64,000 nucleotides of DNA from positions 59,636,561 to 59,700,560 of the forward strand of contig NC_052618.1 in assembly GCF_016545825.1 (NCBI RefSeq), written 5' to 3'. The stretch is from Eucalyptus grandis. Taxonomy: Eukaryota > Streptophyta > Magnoliopsida > Myrtales > Myrtaceae. A program made the translations under genes and the position numbers. The notes below the pieces were generated by a model. That model worked only from the letters and a program-made list of their open reading frames with translations. It had not been told where the DNA came from and searched no databases. Below, piece by piece: positions 11,391-22,167 of the stretch; position 1 is the stretch's first letter; the number at the start of each line of letters is the position of its first letter.

Positions 11391-13403
11391 ATGGAGCTGA
11401 TAGATCCTGCAGTGAGGGGAATAATTAATGTTCTTTCTTCTTGTGCCGAAGTCCCTACAATCAAGAGAGTGGCGATAACATCTTCTATGGCTTCAGTTGC
11501 TGCTTACATAGCATCATGGCTCATCAAGTTGCTGCTTCATAAGGGCTATACAGTCAAAGCGACCATCCACAACACCAGTAAGTTCATCGTTTCATCTTCA
11601 TGTCTTGTTCTTAATTTTTTTTTTTTTTTTTTTTTTTTGGATTCTTGGGTGGTGCACTCTATTCTGAGAGTATGATTCACAGTTTCTTAGTTGAATCATT
11701 CCGATGCAAAGACTTTGTACCAAATTCCGTTTTTATCAGAAAGTGTGCTTTTCTAATCGTCTCTTCCCATTTGGATTCACTCGCATATGCGTGTATGTAT
11801 TTGGAAGTGCATAACTGCATGTGTACACATATACTGATTTGTCTATGTGCTTTTGGAGCTCTGGCAATTTAACATGTTCGAGTTCACTGCCTAAAGAATT
11901 GATCCCTTGCAATATTTGAATCCATTATTTCTTAATCCTGGTTTTTTATAGATGTGGATATGTTGCAACTCAAGTCAAGATCAAGTACTAGCACGTTTCA
12001 TGATTCATAACTTGATGTCATTCTATATGAAGGAACTTAGATTGTGATCTATCAGATCTAATTCTGCATTCTGGTATGTGCATATAAGCAGATGATTCAC
12101 GGAAGACACAACATCTTCTGGCACTTGGAGGGGCCAAGGAGAGGCTGCATTTGTTTAAAGCAGATTTGCTAGAAGAAGGGTCCTTTGACTCGATAGTCCA
12201 TGGGTGCGGAGCTGTTTTTCATACAGCATCACCTGTGGTTTTCTCAGCTTCGGATCCCCAGGTGTCTGCACATATCAGTTCCTTCCGCTTTGTACTGTAG
12301 ATACATATGATAGGTGATCTGATATTACTCGGATGATTTGGCAAAATCGTACTGATGACCTCCTTCATGTTGCAGGCTGAAATAGTGAATCCAGCAGTCA
12401 GAGACACCTTAAACGTTCTCAAATCATGTGCAAAAGTCCCTTCTATCAAGCGAGTGGTAGCGACCTCCTCCATGGCTGCAGTAGTGCTCAATGGAAAACC
12501 TCTAACCTCTGGTGTGGTGGTTGATGAAACATGGTTCTCGGATCCGGTTTTCTGCGAGGAATCAAAGGTAGTAAGAAGCTTTTTCTTGATATTGTTGGTC
12601 TCTTTTGCTTGGTCCGTTGTCTGTCAGTTCGTTCATCACATTGTTGTGGCTCTGCTATTTTCAGCTTTGGTATATGCTCTCCAAAACCTTGGCGGAGAAG
12701 GCTGCTTGGGAATTTGCTAAAGAGAAGAGGATCGACCTGGTCGTGATGAACCCAGGACATGTGATTGGCCCTCTTTTTGCAGCCTACGGTCAATCTCTCG
12801 GTGGAATTGATATTGAACTTTGTCAACGGTATTACTTGATGGTTTCTATGTCACACGTACTATTTTCCATGAAATGATTCTTTCCACATCATGTCAGCAT
12901 TCGGCATCTCTTTTAAATTCTGAGATTGATTCAATGTCATAATTGCATAATTACATGCGATCCATTTCCATGTGCAAGAAGAAACACAGTTGCTCAAGGA
13001 AATTGATTTTCCATTAAAAATGGTGTCAGCAGTGGGACTAATCAAGACATGTATGATGTAGGAATTGAAGAATTTCCCAATGCGTCCTACGGATTTGTTG
13101 ATGTCCGAGATGTCGCACAAGCACATATTCAAGCTGTTGAAAACCCTTCAGCCAGCGGAAGATATTGCATAGTTGGAGGAGTAATGCACCGTCCTGATAT
13201 GTCGAAGATCTTGCACCATCTCTATCCCACATTGCGCCTCCCAGAAAAGTAAGTTCCCGTTTTTGTTCAACTCCATAGATTAAAAACTTTTTTTCTCTTA
13301 AGGTAACTTTTTTTCTCTTAAGAGCACGTCGAGAAATGGTCTTATGTTGAGCATAAAAGAGACTATTGAAAGCCTCAAGGAGAAAGGTTTCCTCTCTTTT
13401 TGA
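11391..13403 (+). pseudogene. Chimeric SDR108E reductase pseudogene, SDR-I
   Basis: The first block (11391 to about 11505) is exon 3 of an SDR-D-like gene ([18 protein letters not shown]). Within one codon run it joins SDR-H-like exon 1 from [18 protein letters not shown], ending at the intact donor at 11577. Further exons are 12092-12261, 12376-12567, 12665-12828 and 13062-13248, then a remnant of exon 6 up to TGA 13401-13403. The fusion is in frame. Exon 4 has one extra T (CTCTTTTTGCAG against CTCTTTTGCAG in SDR-H), which shifts the frame. The acceptor and first part of exon 6 are deleted. The start codon, glycine-rich loop and promoter of exon 1 are absent. It is the duplicate of SDR-H in the left block. 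No functional enzyme is expected. Confidence 0.85.
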
Positions 13404-14158
13404 GCTTTTTCTTCGGAGGTCAGCCTAAGCAACATCATTAGGAGCCTCAAGGGCGAAGGCGGAATCTCTCTATTTGAGCTAGCTTTTTTCGATCGATGAC
13501 GCTGACCTCATAGTCATACTTAAAAGGTTGCTAATAATGTATTATATATTTCATCTAGTTATCGTGGCCGGACCATGTATGGTCTTTTGTACTTTTGTTG
13601 AATAGAGCTTTCCATCTCTAAACTTGAAAGATGATGCAATGCTGAATGTCTATCCTGTAGTCATTGTATGCGAATTTGTTTTAATATTAATAACAATATC
13701 AAGATAATTGAGTGTGATAATATTGAAAATATTTTATTGAAAATATCAAGAGAGTTGAAGGGCTCAATATATCCAAGAAAAAATCCAACAAAAAAGAAAA
13801 CATAAATTAAGGGATCAAATATGGTTTATCCCAAATCAAGAATTAGATAAGTACAAAACTACTTGATACTTCCTATAAATATAAAAGAAAATTTTAAATT
13901 AATATCTCAAAGCTTAAAGTAAAGCTACTCATGCGGAGCTGGAAGAGTTCCTCTTGAACTTGGGCGCTGCCCCAGGACACTGGAAAGCGATACGAACCTT
14001 TTGGCTCAAAGAAAAGACGAAACGAAATGTAATTATTACCCAGTGATGTCTCTCACGTACGTAATGGCTTACGAGTTGCGAGAAGGCGTCTGTCGTCAAC
14101 CAGGAGCGACAAAAAATGGGTTTGGATTATCTTTGAAGATTCGGCCGAACATCGGGCT
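13404..14158. other. Intergenic spacer between SDR-I and SDR-B
   Basis: No gene is seen. The stretch is homologous throughout to 49802-50542 and holds the 3' flank of SDR-I followed by the distal promoter of SDR-B, including AT-rich sequence around 13680-13920. Confidence 0.6.
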
Positions 14159-14170
14159 CTTTATAATAAG
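14159..14170 (+). promoter_or_regulatory. Probable TATA box of SDR-B
   Basis: CTTTATAATAAG lies about 120-130 bp before the ATG and is conserved at 50543 before SDR-C. In the relic promoter at 63284-63494 the corresponding site reads CTGTACAAG and is lost. Confidence 0.6.
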
Positions 14171-14288
14171 GTCCACCTGCTGCTCCGCCACCCACTCCAG
14201 CACTCGTTCACTCTCTCCCCTGAAGCACAAGAGAGGAGACCAGCGCGCGCGCGAACTCCACACGGTTCAGGTGCCAAGAACGGAGGAG

Positions 14289-14430
14289 ATGAGCGGAGCA
14301 GAGAAGGTGGTGGGCGTGATCGGAGGGTCGGGTTACATTGCTTCTTGGCTGGTCAAGCTCTTGCTCCTCCGTGGCTACACTGTTCGAGCCACTGTCCGAG
14401 ACCCATTTAAGAGAAAAGTTCCCTTTCTTT

Positions 14431-14461
<31 letters not shown>

Positions 14462-17048
14462 GCTCTGCTCTGCTCTGCTCTTTTGACCTTCTTGACCTTC
14501 TTGGGTGTTGTCAAGCTGTTGGAAGAAAAAAAACAGAGCTGTTGAAATCTGATAACCCACATGAAGTTATGTCCAAACCCTTTGCTAGAGTGAAACCATC
14601 AAAGCTATTTTTTTCTCTGAGAGGTAGAAGAATTTTGGTAGCTTCATTAGTTTTGTGTTGTAGATTGCCCTCTAATCTATGTATCTATCCAATAAAGTTC
14701 AAATCTTTTGCATCCTGTTCGACTTTGTTGAAGAAGTGGCACCCTCAAACCATCGTCTAGATTCCGGATTCTTGATTTATTTATTTTCAGTATCGGTTTT
14801 GCACATGTTTCTCCGGGAACAATACGGCTCTTCTTGTCCCGCCTATGCCGTTTCTGACTGTAGATGCTACTGATGTGTCGGTGAGGGTGCTTGCAAGTTT
14901 TAGAATTTCAATCCGTTAAATGGAGAATTTTTCTCATTCTTGTGCATGTGCAACAGCCGACCCAAAGAAGACAGGACACCTTCTGGCACTGGAGGGGGCA
15001 AAGGAGAGGCTGCATTTATTCAAAGCGGAATTGCTGGAAGAAGGGTCCTTTGACTCGGTAGTCAATGGATGCGAATGTGTTTTTCACACTGCATCGCCTG
15101 TTTTGCTCTCAGCTGCTGACCCCCAGGTGCTTGAATCTTGCCATGTTAATCATCCAACGTTGTCCTTGTTTTCCTAAATAAGTAGATAGCTCATGGACAA
15201 ACCATTCCCATTCCATGTGGAAGGGGATTTGCTTTTCTTCTGCCACAATGAGTTCAGTTTCGGTTTTCTGATACTTTTTATAAAAATTTTTACCGAATGA
15301 TTTCTTCTATTACATGACTCAGGCTGAAATAATTGATCCTGCCCTAAAAGGCACCCTTAATGTTCTAAGATCATGCGCCAAAGCCTCTTCTATCAAGAGA
15401 GTGGTTGTGACGTCCTCTATGGCTGCAGTTGCATTCACTGCAAAACCTCTGACTTCGGGTGTTGTCATTGATGAGACTTGGCATTCAGATCCAGAATTTT
15501 GCGAGAAATCCAAGGTTTGTATATCAAAATTTCCTGACAATATGGCTGTTCATTTCTTTCACTTGTGAAATTTTACTGTTGAATTACATTCAGAGTTCCT
15601 GTTACTCGGTGAAACTGGTAAAATGCTGATTCTGAGAGGAGTTGGGACATCAGGGAACATTTCTCTCTTAAATCACATAGCTTTCACTAGACACTTTTTA
15701 CGGATACCCAAACCAAGGATTGCTTGTCTCATCACTTACAGTTGTTTGTGTTACTCTTGAAATTTGGCCTGGCGCCATGTTAGATGCTACATATGCTTAA
15801 TGGATACAACAGTTTCTATATACTTTACTTCCTGGAGGAGAACTACTTATCTTTCGTTTCTTTTAACCTGTAATCTCCGAATGCCTTGGATGACATCCAG
15901 TGAAGTCCATGCCATGGCAATGGCTATTATATGTGTTGAATGAGGCGAAACATTCTAACAGTCTCTTTGGCTTATCTATCTTCAGCTCTGGTATATGCTT
16001 TCAAAAACCTTAGCAGAGAAGGCAGCTTGGGAATTCGCCAAAGAGAATGGAATTGACCTTGTCACAAAAAACCCAGGATATGTGATTGGCCCTATCTTGC
16101 AGCCCACTGTTAATCTCACTGTGCAGACGATACTGAACTTCATTAATGGTATCACTATCATCTAGCCATAAATTATGTTTGTTATTAAATCCTTGCCATT
16201 TTATTTCAGAGCGTCTTCATCAAACATTTGTACATGCTTGTTCTCATTACGCAAAAGACAATCTCAAGGAGTAACTATAGAACTATGTTTTTGATTGAAG
16301 ACGATCTCAGTGAAGTCGTATGCCCTTAACCATTCTTATGAGTCATGGGCGCATGTGTCTCAGAATGTCTTTCTGCATTGGTCCATGGAATAGCTATCCT
16401 TCTTTGCTAGTTAACTGAATTTGGCAACATGAGGTCCCGAGGCCCTTTCATCCTATCTACTGCATCTGCCTTATGTATTTAAGGGTTTGCTTAATTGGCT
16501 GCACAGACACTATTATAATCATTTCTGGTAGATTTCCATGTGTGACATGGTTTTCAACTACTGGCAGTAGCAGCATTCGTTACAAAGTTGTCTTGACGTT
16601 TGCATGGGAGTAATTGAGGCTTATCCTGCAGGAGCTCAAACATTTCCAAATACATGCTATAGATTTGTTGATGTCAGAGACGTCACACTCGCACATATCC
16701 TAGCTTTTGAAAATCATTCAGCTCACGGAAGATATTGCCTAGTAGGCAAAGTCGTACACTGTCATGATGCTTTGCAGATTCTCCGCAATCTCTACCCCAC
16801 TTTGCACCTCCCTGAGAAGTAAGTTATCATTCTTCCTTAATTCTTATCTTCTGTCAGACTACTGTGTGTCCAAGAGATTAAGGTTGTTTTCCTAATGGTG
16901 TAGATGCGAAGATGAGAAGCCTTTCTCATCGAAGTATGAGATATCAAGAAAGAAGGCAGAAGCTCTGGGTATCAACTTCACTCCATTGGAGGTGAGTCTG
17001 AGAGATACCGTCGAATGCCTCAAGGAAAAGGGATTCATCTCTATCTAG
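14289..17048 (+). pseudogene. SDR108E-type reductase with lost intron-1 donor, SDR-B
   Basis: Closest relative of SDR-C. Exons: 14289-14406, 14957-15126, 15323-15514, 15986-16148, 16632-16818 and 16904-17048 (TAG), all of family length with no internal stop. Exon 1 encodes [20 protein letters not shown]. The only structural defect seen is the first splice donor: SDR-C has CCATGTAAG and SDR-B has CCATTTAAG, so GT has become TT. The next GT (14418) would lengthen exon 1 by 11 bp and shift the frame. Exon 4 also has VTKNPG where SDR-C has VTINPG, placing a lysine in a hydrophobic strand. The Tyr-x3-Lys (WYMLSK) and VVVTSSMA motifs remain. Intron 1 holds a long CT microsatellite. It is probably a recent pseudogene, unless the donor change is an assembly error. 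Confidence 0.75.
14433..14462. repeat. (CT)n microsatellite in intron 1 of SDR-B
   Basis: Pure CT run near the start of intron 1, also present at the same place in SDR-C (about 50817-50852) with a different length. Confidence 0.9.
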
Positions 17049-17802
17049 GCACTTGCTTAGAACAGCATATCACAAGCTTGCTAATGACTTGTGGACCTGT
17101 GCTCTGTCCTCAGCCTTTCAGCTCCTAAATAATGCAATTGTTCTGAATGATGTATCATTACCCACATTTAGAGATTACTCTGCCAGTTTTTCCCAGCTAA
17201 TCTTAAGTTATTGATGTTTAGTTTCTCTGTCCAATTTGCCTGCCGAAACGACTCATCATATAGAACATCAGAAATAATCTTTAAGACTTCGTAAGCAATG
17301 TCAAAAATTTGTGTGACAAATTGAGTTAATGACTTGAGCTAGTGGTTAATCCAAGAAGGCGCCTTTCTGGCCAACATACTTGACTGCCATTATATATAAA
17401 GCCAATAGAAAAATGAAGGATTCACTATAATTGGATATGAATATCAAAGACTGATTCTGCCAATAACTTATATGACCAAAAAATTGGTGACTCATGATAC
17501 TCAATCAACAGACCATTGAACAGTGTTTCTGAGCTTAACAAAACCTTGTTAAATAATAGCTGGATCATAAGTAGACAATGCGTACTGGCTGCGATTGCCA
17601 TCCTGATGCAAGAGAGCTTTACACGACCAAATTGCATCTGAACTTGCAGCACCTAATAGTTGAGCGTGCACTTTCTGTCTTCAGACGTAATATGTGTTAT
17701 CAAACAATCGATTCTTCACTTCTGATGAAAGCATCTGAACTGCCATCTCATTTCATTTGCATATGTAATGGTCTGACAGGCCTTTGTATAACTCCCAATG
17801 CA

Positions 17803-20184
17803 TTATCCCATCCATAGCTTCAGCACCTTATCTTTACCACCAGAAGCAACATTCTCACCATCTGGATTCCAATCGACCGCAAAAATCTTCTCACGAGAGC
17901 ACGTGCTAAAGTAAGCAAGTGGTGGTCCATGATAGACAAACTTAAAACTTGTCTGATGACCATGTTAAGGGAACAAACCTCATCCGCATGACCCGGAAGA
18001 TCTTGTTTCAACTTTTTCATGCGAATATCCCAGATCTAAAAGCAAGCCAAATATCGAGCAAACATTTAAGCATTCAAATCAGGCAAAAATTCATAATAAT
18101 CATAACCGGTAAAAAGGGCAGACTCCACATGCTATTGACATTTACAAATAGTTCAAACAGACTTAAAACAACAAGCAAGAGTACATCACTCAAGCTTCCA
18201 TACGTACTCTGCGTTACAATATCCTCATCACCATATCTCGCAAAATAAGCAGACCTAACATTGTCCAATGGTTCAAAAAATAACTTTAAATAGGCCAGTG
18301 AGATCTCAGTGAAAACAAGTTGCACTAGAACTCAGCAACAACCAGGGTGGAAAATCCTCATTGCTTGCATCATAAATAAACTAATTTCCTGTAACACATT
18401 GATATTTTTTTCACAGATAATATTACATGCTCTCCTGTTACAATTCTAAGTGACCACACTTGATCTCTCTTAAAGCTGGCCCATGACACACGTAAGTACT
18501 TTATGGAAATCATTCAAACGCTATATGCTTTGTGCAACTCACCTTCAGGGTAGTCTTTGCTCCCACTTAAAAGAAGTCTACCATCCGCAGACCAACTGTG
18601 CATTGTGTAAATCAGGATTAGAAATCATTCTTGAATGGATAAGACGTGCAAATTTTGAAAATATCTCAAACCTTATCTGATGTACAGGCCCGACATGCCC
18701 ACTGAATGCAGCAACAAACTTCCCAATAATACCATTCCACAACTTCACAGATCTATCAAGCGAAGCACTAGCAACCCTTTGCCCATCCAGTGAAAAGTAG
18801 ACACGATGCACGAGCTGCAAACAAAAAGCATAATTTCCCGCATTTACACCTAAGACAGTTCAACAAGGATCTAAAGTACTAGCCTCAAGAAAATATTAGG
18901 AGGATGTCTCATCCATTGAACCAGTGCCACCAGGACCACAATGTGGGGTACGTCCTTATTTAGCATCATTATGGCAATTGATAGTATATAATGGAACACA
19001 AACAGTCTTCTAAATACAGTAAAGACTTAGGGAATCAATCACACAGCAAAAGTAGGCAGCTGTCAAATCAATCTCCCTCCCTCCCCCCCTCCTCCCTCCT
19101 CCCTCCTTTCCCCTCACACGCGCGCGCACACATACCTGTTGGTGATCGGTCATTCGTGTTTTTGGATGCTTACCAACTGAAGGTTCCCACCAAAACATAG
19201 TAAAATCATCAGATCCAGAGACCAATTTTTCGGGAGCATTGCCTTTCATTTTCTTGCAACTTTCTAATGCAACCTATGTTCATCACCAAAATACAAAAGT
19301 TCATATAACACTTACCAGAAAGTAGATAACAGATGTGCATAGACCCAAAGGCAGAGAATCACCACAAGGGGGCAGAACATGCACAGAGCCAAAAGACATG
19401 TGCTGACTAATGCATACTAGGTTGTAAGGAAATGATGTCCAGAGAGAAATAACCAATGCATACTAAGTTGCATGAGTAAATCAATGTGCAGAGAGAAATA
19501 AATGTTTGATTTATTGCCTCATGATATAAAGATGATTCCACATAATAACAGTTACCTACTTGCTTCATTTCTTCAGAAGATGAATACTGTTTTCCAGTGT
19601 GATCAAAAGCTACAGTTCGAAGAACAGACTCAGCACTCAGAGCAGGGAGTTAACCCAGCGTCCATGATCCTACAACAAAATTTTTACAGAAATAAGGATG
19701 ATTGTGAAAAAAAGAAGAGAGGGATCTAGCAGCAACTTAGATTAAGAATGCGGACTTGGCAGTAGAAACTAAGAAAAAACAAACACGCGAGCCATGAAAA
19801 CTAAACTCTAAAGCTAAATATGCAATTCATATCTCAGAGACATCAAAAAATGGCGGTATTTCATTCATAACGTCAATATCTCCCAAGAACTATACAATGA
19901 AAACATTCAAGGACATGATATCGCCAATAGCTAGGCTGAATAATATGCCCAATTAGTATGGGGTAGGTCACTAGGTGCCAAACTGCCTCCTGGCACCAAA
20001 GAGATTGAGTGAATGCAGCTACTCCAAAGGCACAAATAAATATAAAGCTCTTGTGGCGAAGAAGAAGACAGGCATGCAATAACCCTGCAATCTGTATAAC
20101 AAACTTTAAAAAAGATGTTACCTTCAATTCCCTTATCAGCTTCCCCTGGGAGTTTCTCAGACATTAATTGTACAGTCCTGGGAG
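17803..20184 (-). pseudogene. Notchless-like (NLE1) WD40 protein pseudogene, copy B
   Basis: Seven 3' exons remain: 17803-17886 (stop TAA), 17979-18035, 18543-18595, 18672-18814, 19136-19273, 19560-19669 and 20122-20184. They encode Notchless WD40 repeats such as VSGSDDFTMFWWEPSV and KQDLPGHADE. Exon 18543-18595 has a 2-bp deletion (SKDSTLK codons lost). Exon 19560-19669 lacks one base (CCCTGCTCTGAG), giving a stop. In exon 20122-20184 the tryptophan codon after INV reads TGA, and a further base is missing. All these lesions are also in copy C. The acceptor before the last exon is intact (AAG then ATTTTTGCG). The gene is cut at about 20474, where the duplicated block ends, so the N-terminal half is missing. 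It faces SDR-B tail to tail. Confidence 0.85.
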
Positions 20185-20644
20185 CTGCAAGAAATTTAAA
20201 ATAATTACTTCACCAGGTAACAAGTAGTAGAAGCAGCAGCATTTTGGCAAAGTCCAAGGATAGTAGCTTGAAAGCAGAATTTACAAGTCCTCGCTTAATC
20301 TTAGGCCCATTAGAAGTATGATTTAGTCAAGAAAACTTCATGTTATTCTTTTGTTGTTCATGTAGCACGGCACTAGCATATGGACATTAATACATCACAA
20401 AGTGATTAAATATTTATCTCAGTGTTGAATTGCCTCTCTTGTTCCAACTTGTCAGTGGGACAGCTATTAAGGGTTGGCGGATTGAGTCCTTCCATCGAGT
20501 ATTTAGTTTGCAGCCTCGGTGATATTCATTTCCGAACAACATGAAAACTGTCGCCAACAACGTGAATTAGGATTTGGTAATTCGTGATTTTAAGGTTCAA
20601 AACATTTAACCAACACGGGCATTAAAAGTAGCAGGAGGGCTTAC

Positions 20645-21332
20645 ATTTAGGAAGTACAAAACCGAACCAGCCAATGAACTTCCAATAGCCAAAAGCGCCA
20701 AGAAGTGGAAGTCGAAGATCACCTGCTCAGCAATGGAGAGACTACTCTCTGAACATAGATGCACTAATAAAGGCAATCAATACGAAAGAACACACCGGTC
20801 ATGAAAGCAGAAATAAAGAGCCGCATCCAATAAGGAATTAAAATCAAGCACAGCTCATTACAAGTCCATTGCAATAAGCTTTTGCAGTTGAAACGACCTT
20901 CGATTCATCAGGACCCTCCGGCAATTGAGCATATACACTCAGTATGTAAAACAGGCTCTCAAACATCCAAACCCACCAAACCCAAATCATCGAAGCTTTT
21001 TCTAATTCTCCGTAGCTGAGCATAAACAAACTTCCCACAACTCAGGAGCAACAATTGTTCAAAGGAAGAGCAAGCGATCGAGCGAACGGACAAGCTAAAG
21101 AACTGGGTCGGTTCGGCTCACTTTTTCGATGGTCGATTCGGCGGCCTGAACGAAACCGACGAGGGGACTGCTGTTGGGACCAGCGAGTGCGTAGTCCGGT
21201 GCTCTGGCGGAAGACAAGACGGTCCCGATCGGGATGGAGAAGGCCACGTCCTTTCCATGGCGATTGGCCTGGAGTTTGCAGTCGTACGGACAGAGACACG
21301 GGGGATGCAGAGACCGAAGAGAAGAGAGCCAT
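20645..21332 (-). pseudogene. UPF0114 chloroplast membrane protein remnant, exons 1-2
   Basis: On the minus strand a start at 21332 gives MALFSSVSASPVSLSVRL, a serine-rich start typical of a plastid transit peptide. Exon 1 ends at 21122 with FVQAAESTIEK followed by the donor GTGAGC. Exon 2 is 20645-20722, flanked by GAGCAG and GTAAGC, and encodes VIFDFHFLALLAIGSSLAGS with VLYFLN. I recognise this segment as the first membrane segment of plant UPF0114 proteins. Exon 1 is 211 bp, leaving phase 1, whereas exon 2 needs phase 0, so exon 1 holds a frame break between the transit peptide and the FVQAAE segment. The later UPF0114 exons are not found below 20645, where the duplication boundary lies. 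Function in the family is poorly known. Naming is from memory of the family and needs a search. Confidence 0.5.
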
Positions 21333-21479
21333 CGGACACAGACGCACGATCAGACACAGAGACAGAGAGACAGATATTTTTCATTCATTATGGCGGGTAA
21401 CCGTTAATTTACAACGGTGGAGATCGCATCAGGATGCGCACTGGGCTTTTACTGGCAAAAGTACCAAGTGCAACTGAAG

Positions 21480-22167
21480 TCTGCAGACATTTATACGTGC
21501 CTATCAAAATTAGTTGCAGCCGGCTTCTCATCCGATTGTCAAATAATTTTACTGCTCCCTTTATAAACTTACTTACGTGAATTGCACGGAAATGTAAAGA
21601 GATGTCAATACTTTTCCGAATCTATATAACTAAAATTAGTCGGTATCTAATCAGACAAATGTCTATAAGTCGGTCATATTGAGATTAGTAATATTGAATG
21701 AAAGTCATTGACTTCAAGGCTTTGGTAAATCATAATCGAACAAAAATCACTAACATCATCAAAATATTTTATAATCTTGCGAGTATAAATTTTTTTTAGT
21801 AAATGACTGAAATTAATTAGAATATTAACGTGACATATGCCGGTGCACCGATCAGATTGAAGTCAATAATTTCTTATATAGATCAACAACTTCCGTAACG
21901 TTGATAACCCATGAATCTTAGATACTTGTCAAAACTTCTTGTTGATTACTGACATGTGATTGGGTAAGCAAAAATGCACTTTTTGTTGATATTTGACATA
22001 CACATCTCTGTTGCTTTGGATACAGTTCTATAGACAGATAAAGAAAATATAGTAATACAGCACATGGTAGTTCATTATTTCTTGGCATGACCCTGAAAGT
22101 GGATGCTTGACCTGATCGAGGGTTCGAGTTTTCCAAAATAAGGATTGAAAGCCATTTACCTCTAGCC
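21480..22167. other. Intergenic, no gene seen
   Basis: AT-rich DNA between the UPF0114 remnant promoter side and the 3' end of the receptor-like protein. No coding signal or repeat is recognised. Confidence 0.5.

Larger units (their letters stand above)
11509..20474 (+). repeat. Segmental duplication, left copy (SDR-I, SDR-B, NLE-B)
   Basis: The order and sequence, including introns and intergenic DNA, match 47765-56835 with only scattered differences. Homology begins at TTACATAGCATCATGG and ends at CAGCTATTAAGG, after which the two copies are unrelated. Confidence 0.9.

Noticed and set aside
21055..21477. Plus-strand open frame of 140 codons, Arg-rich
   Set aside because: Antisense shadow of the GC-rich UPF0114 first exon; no recognisable domain.
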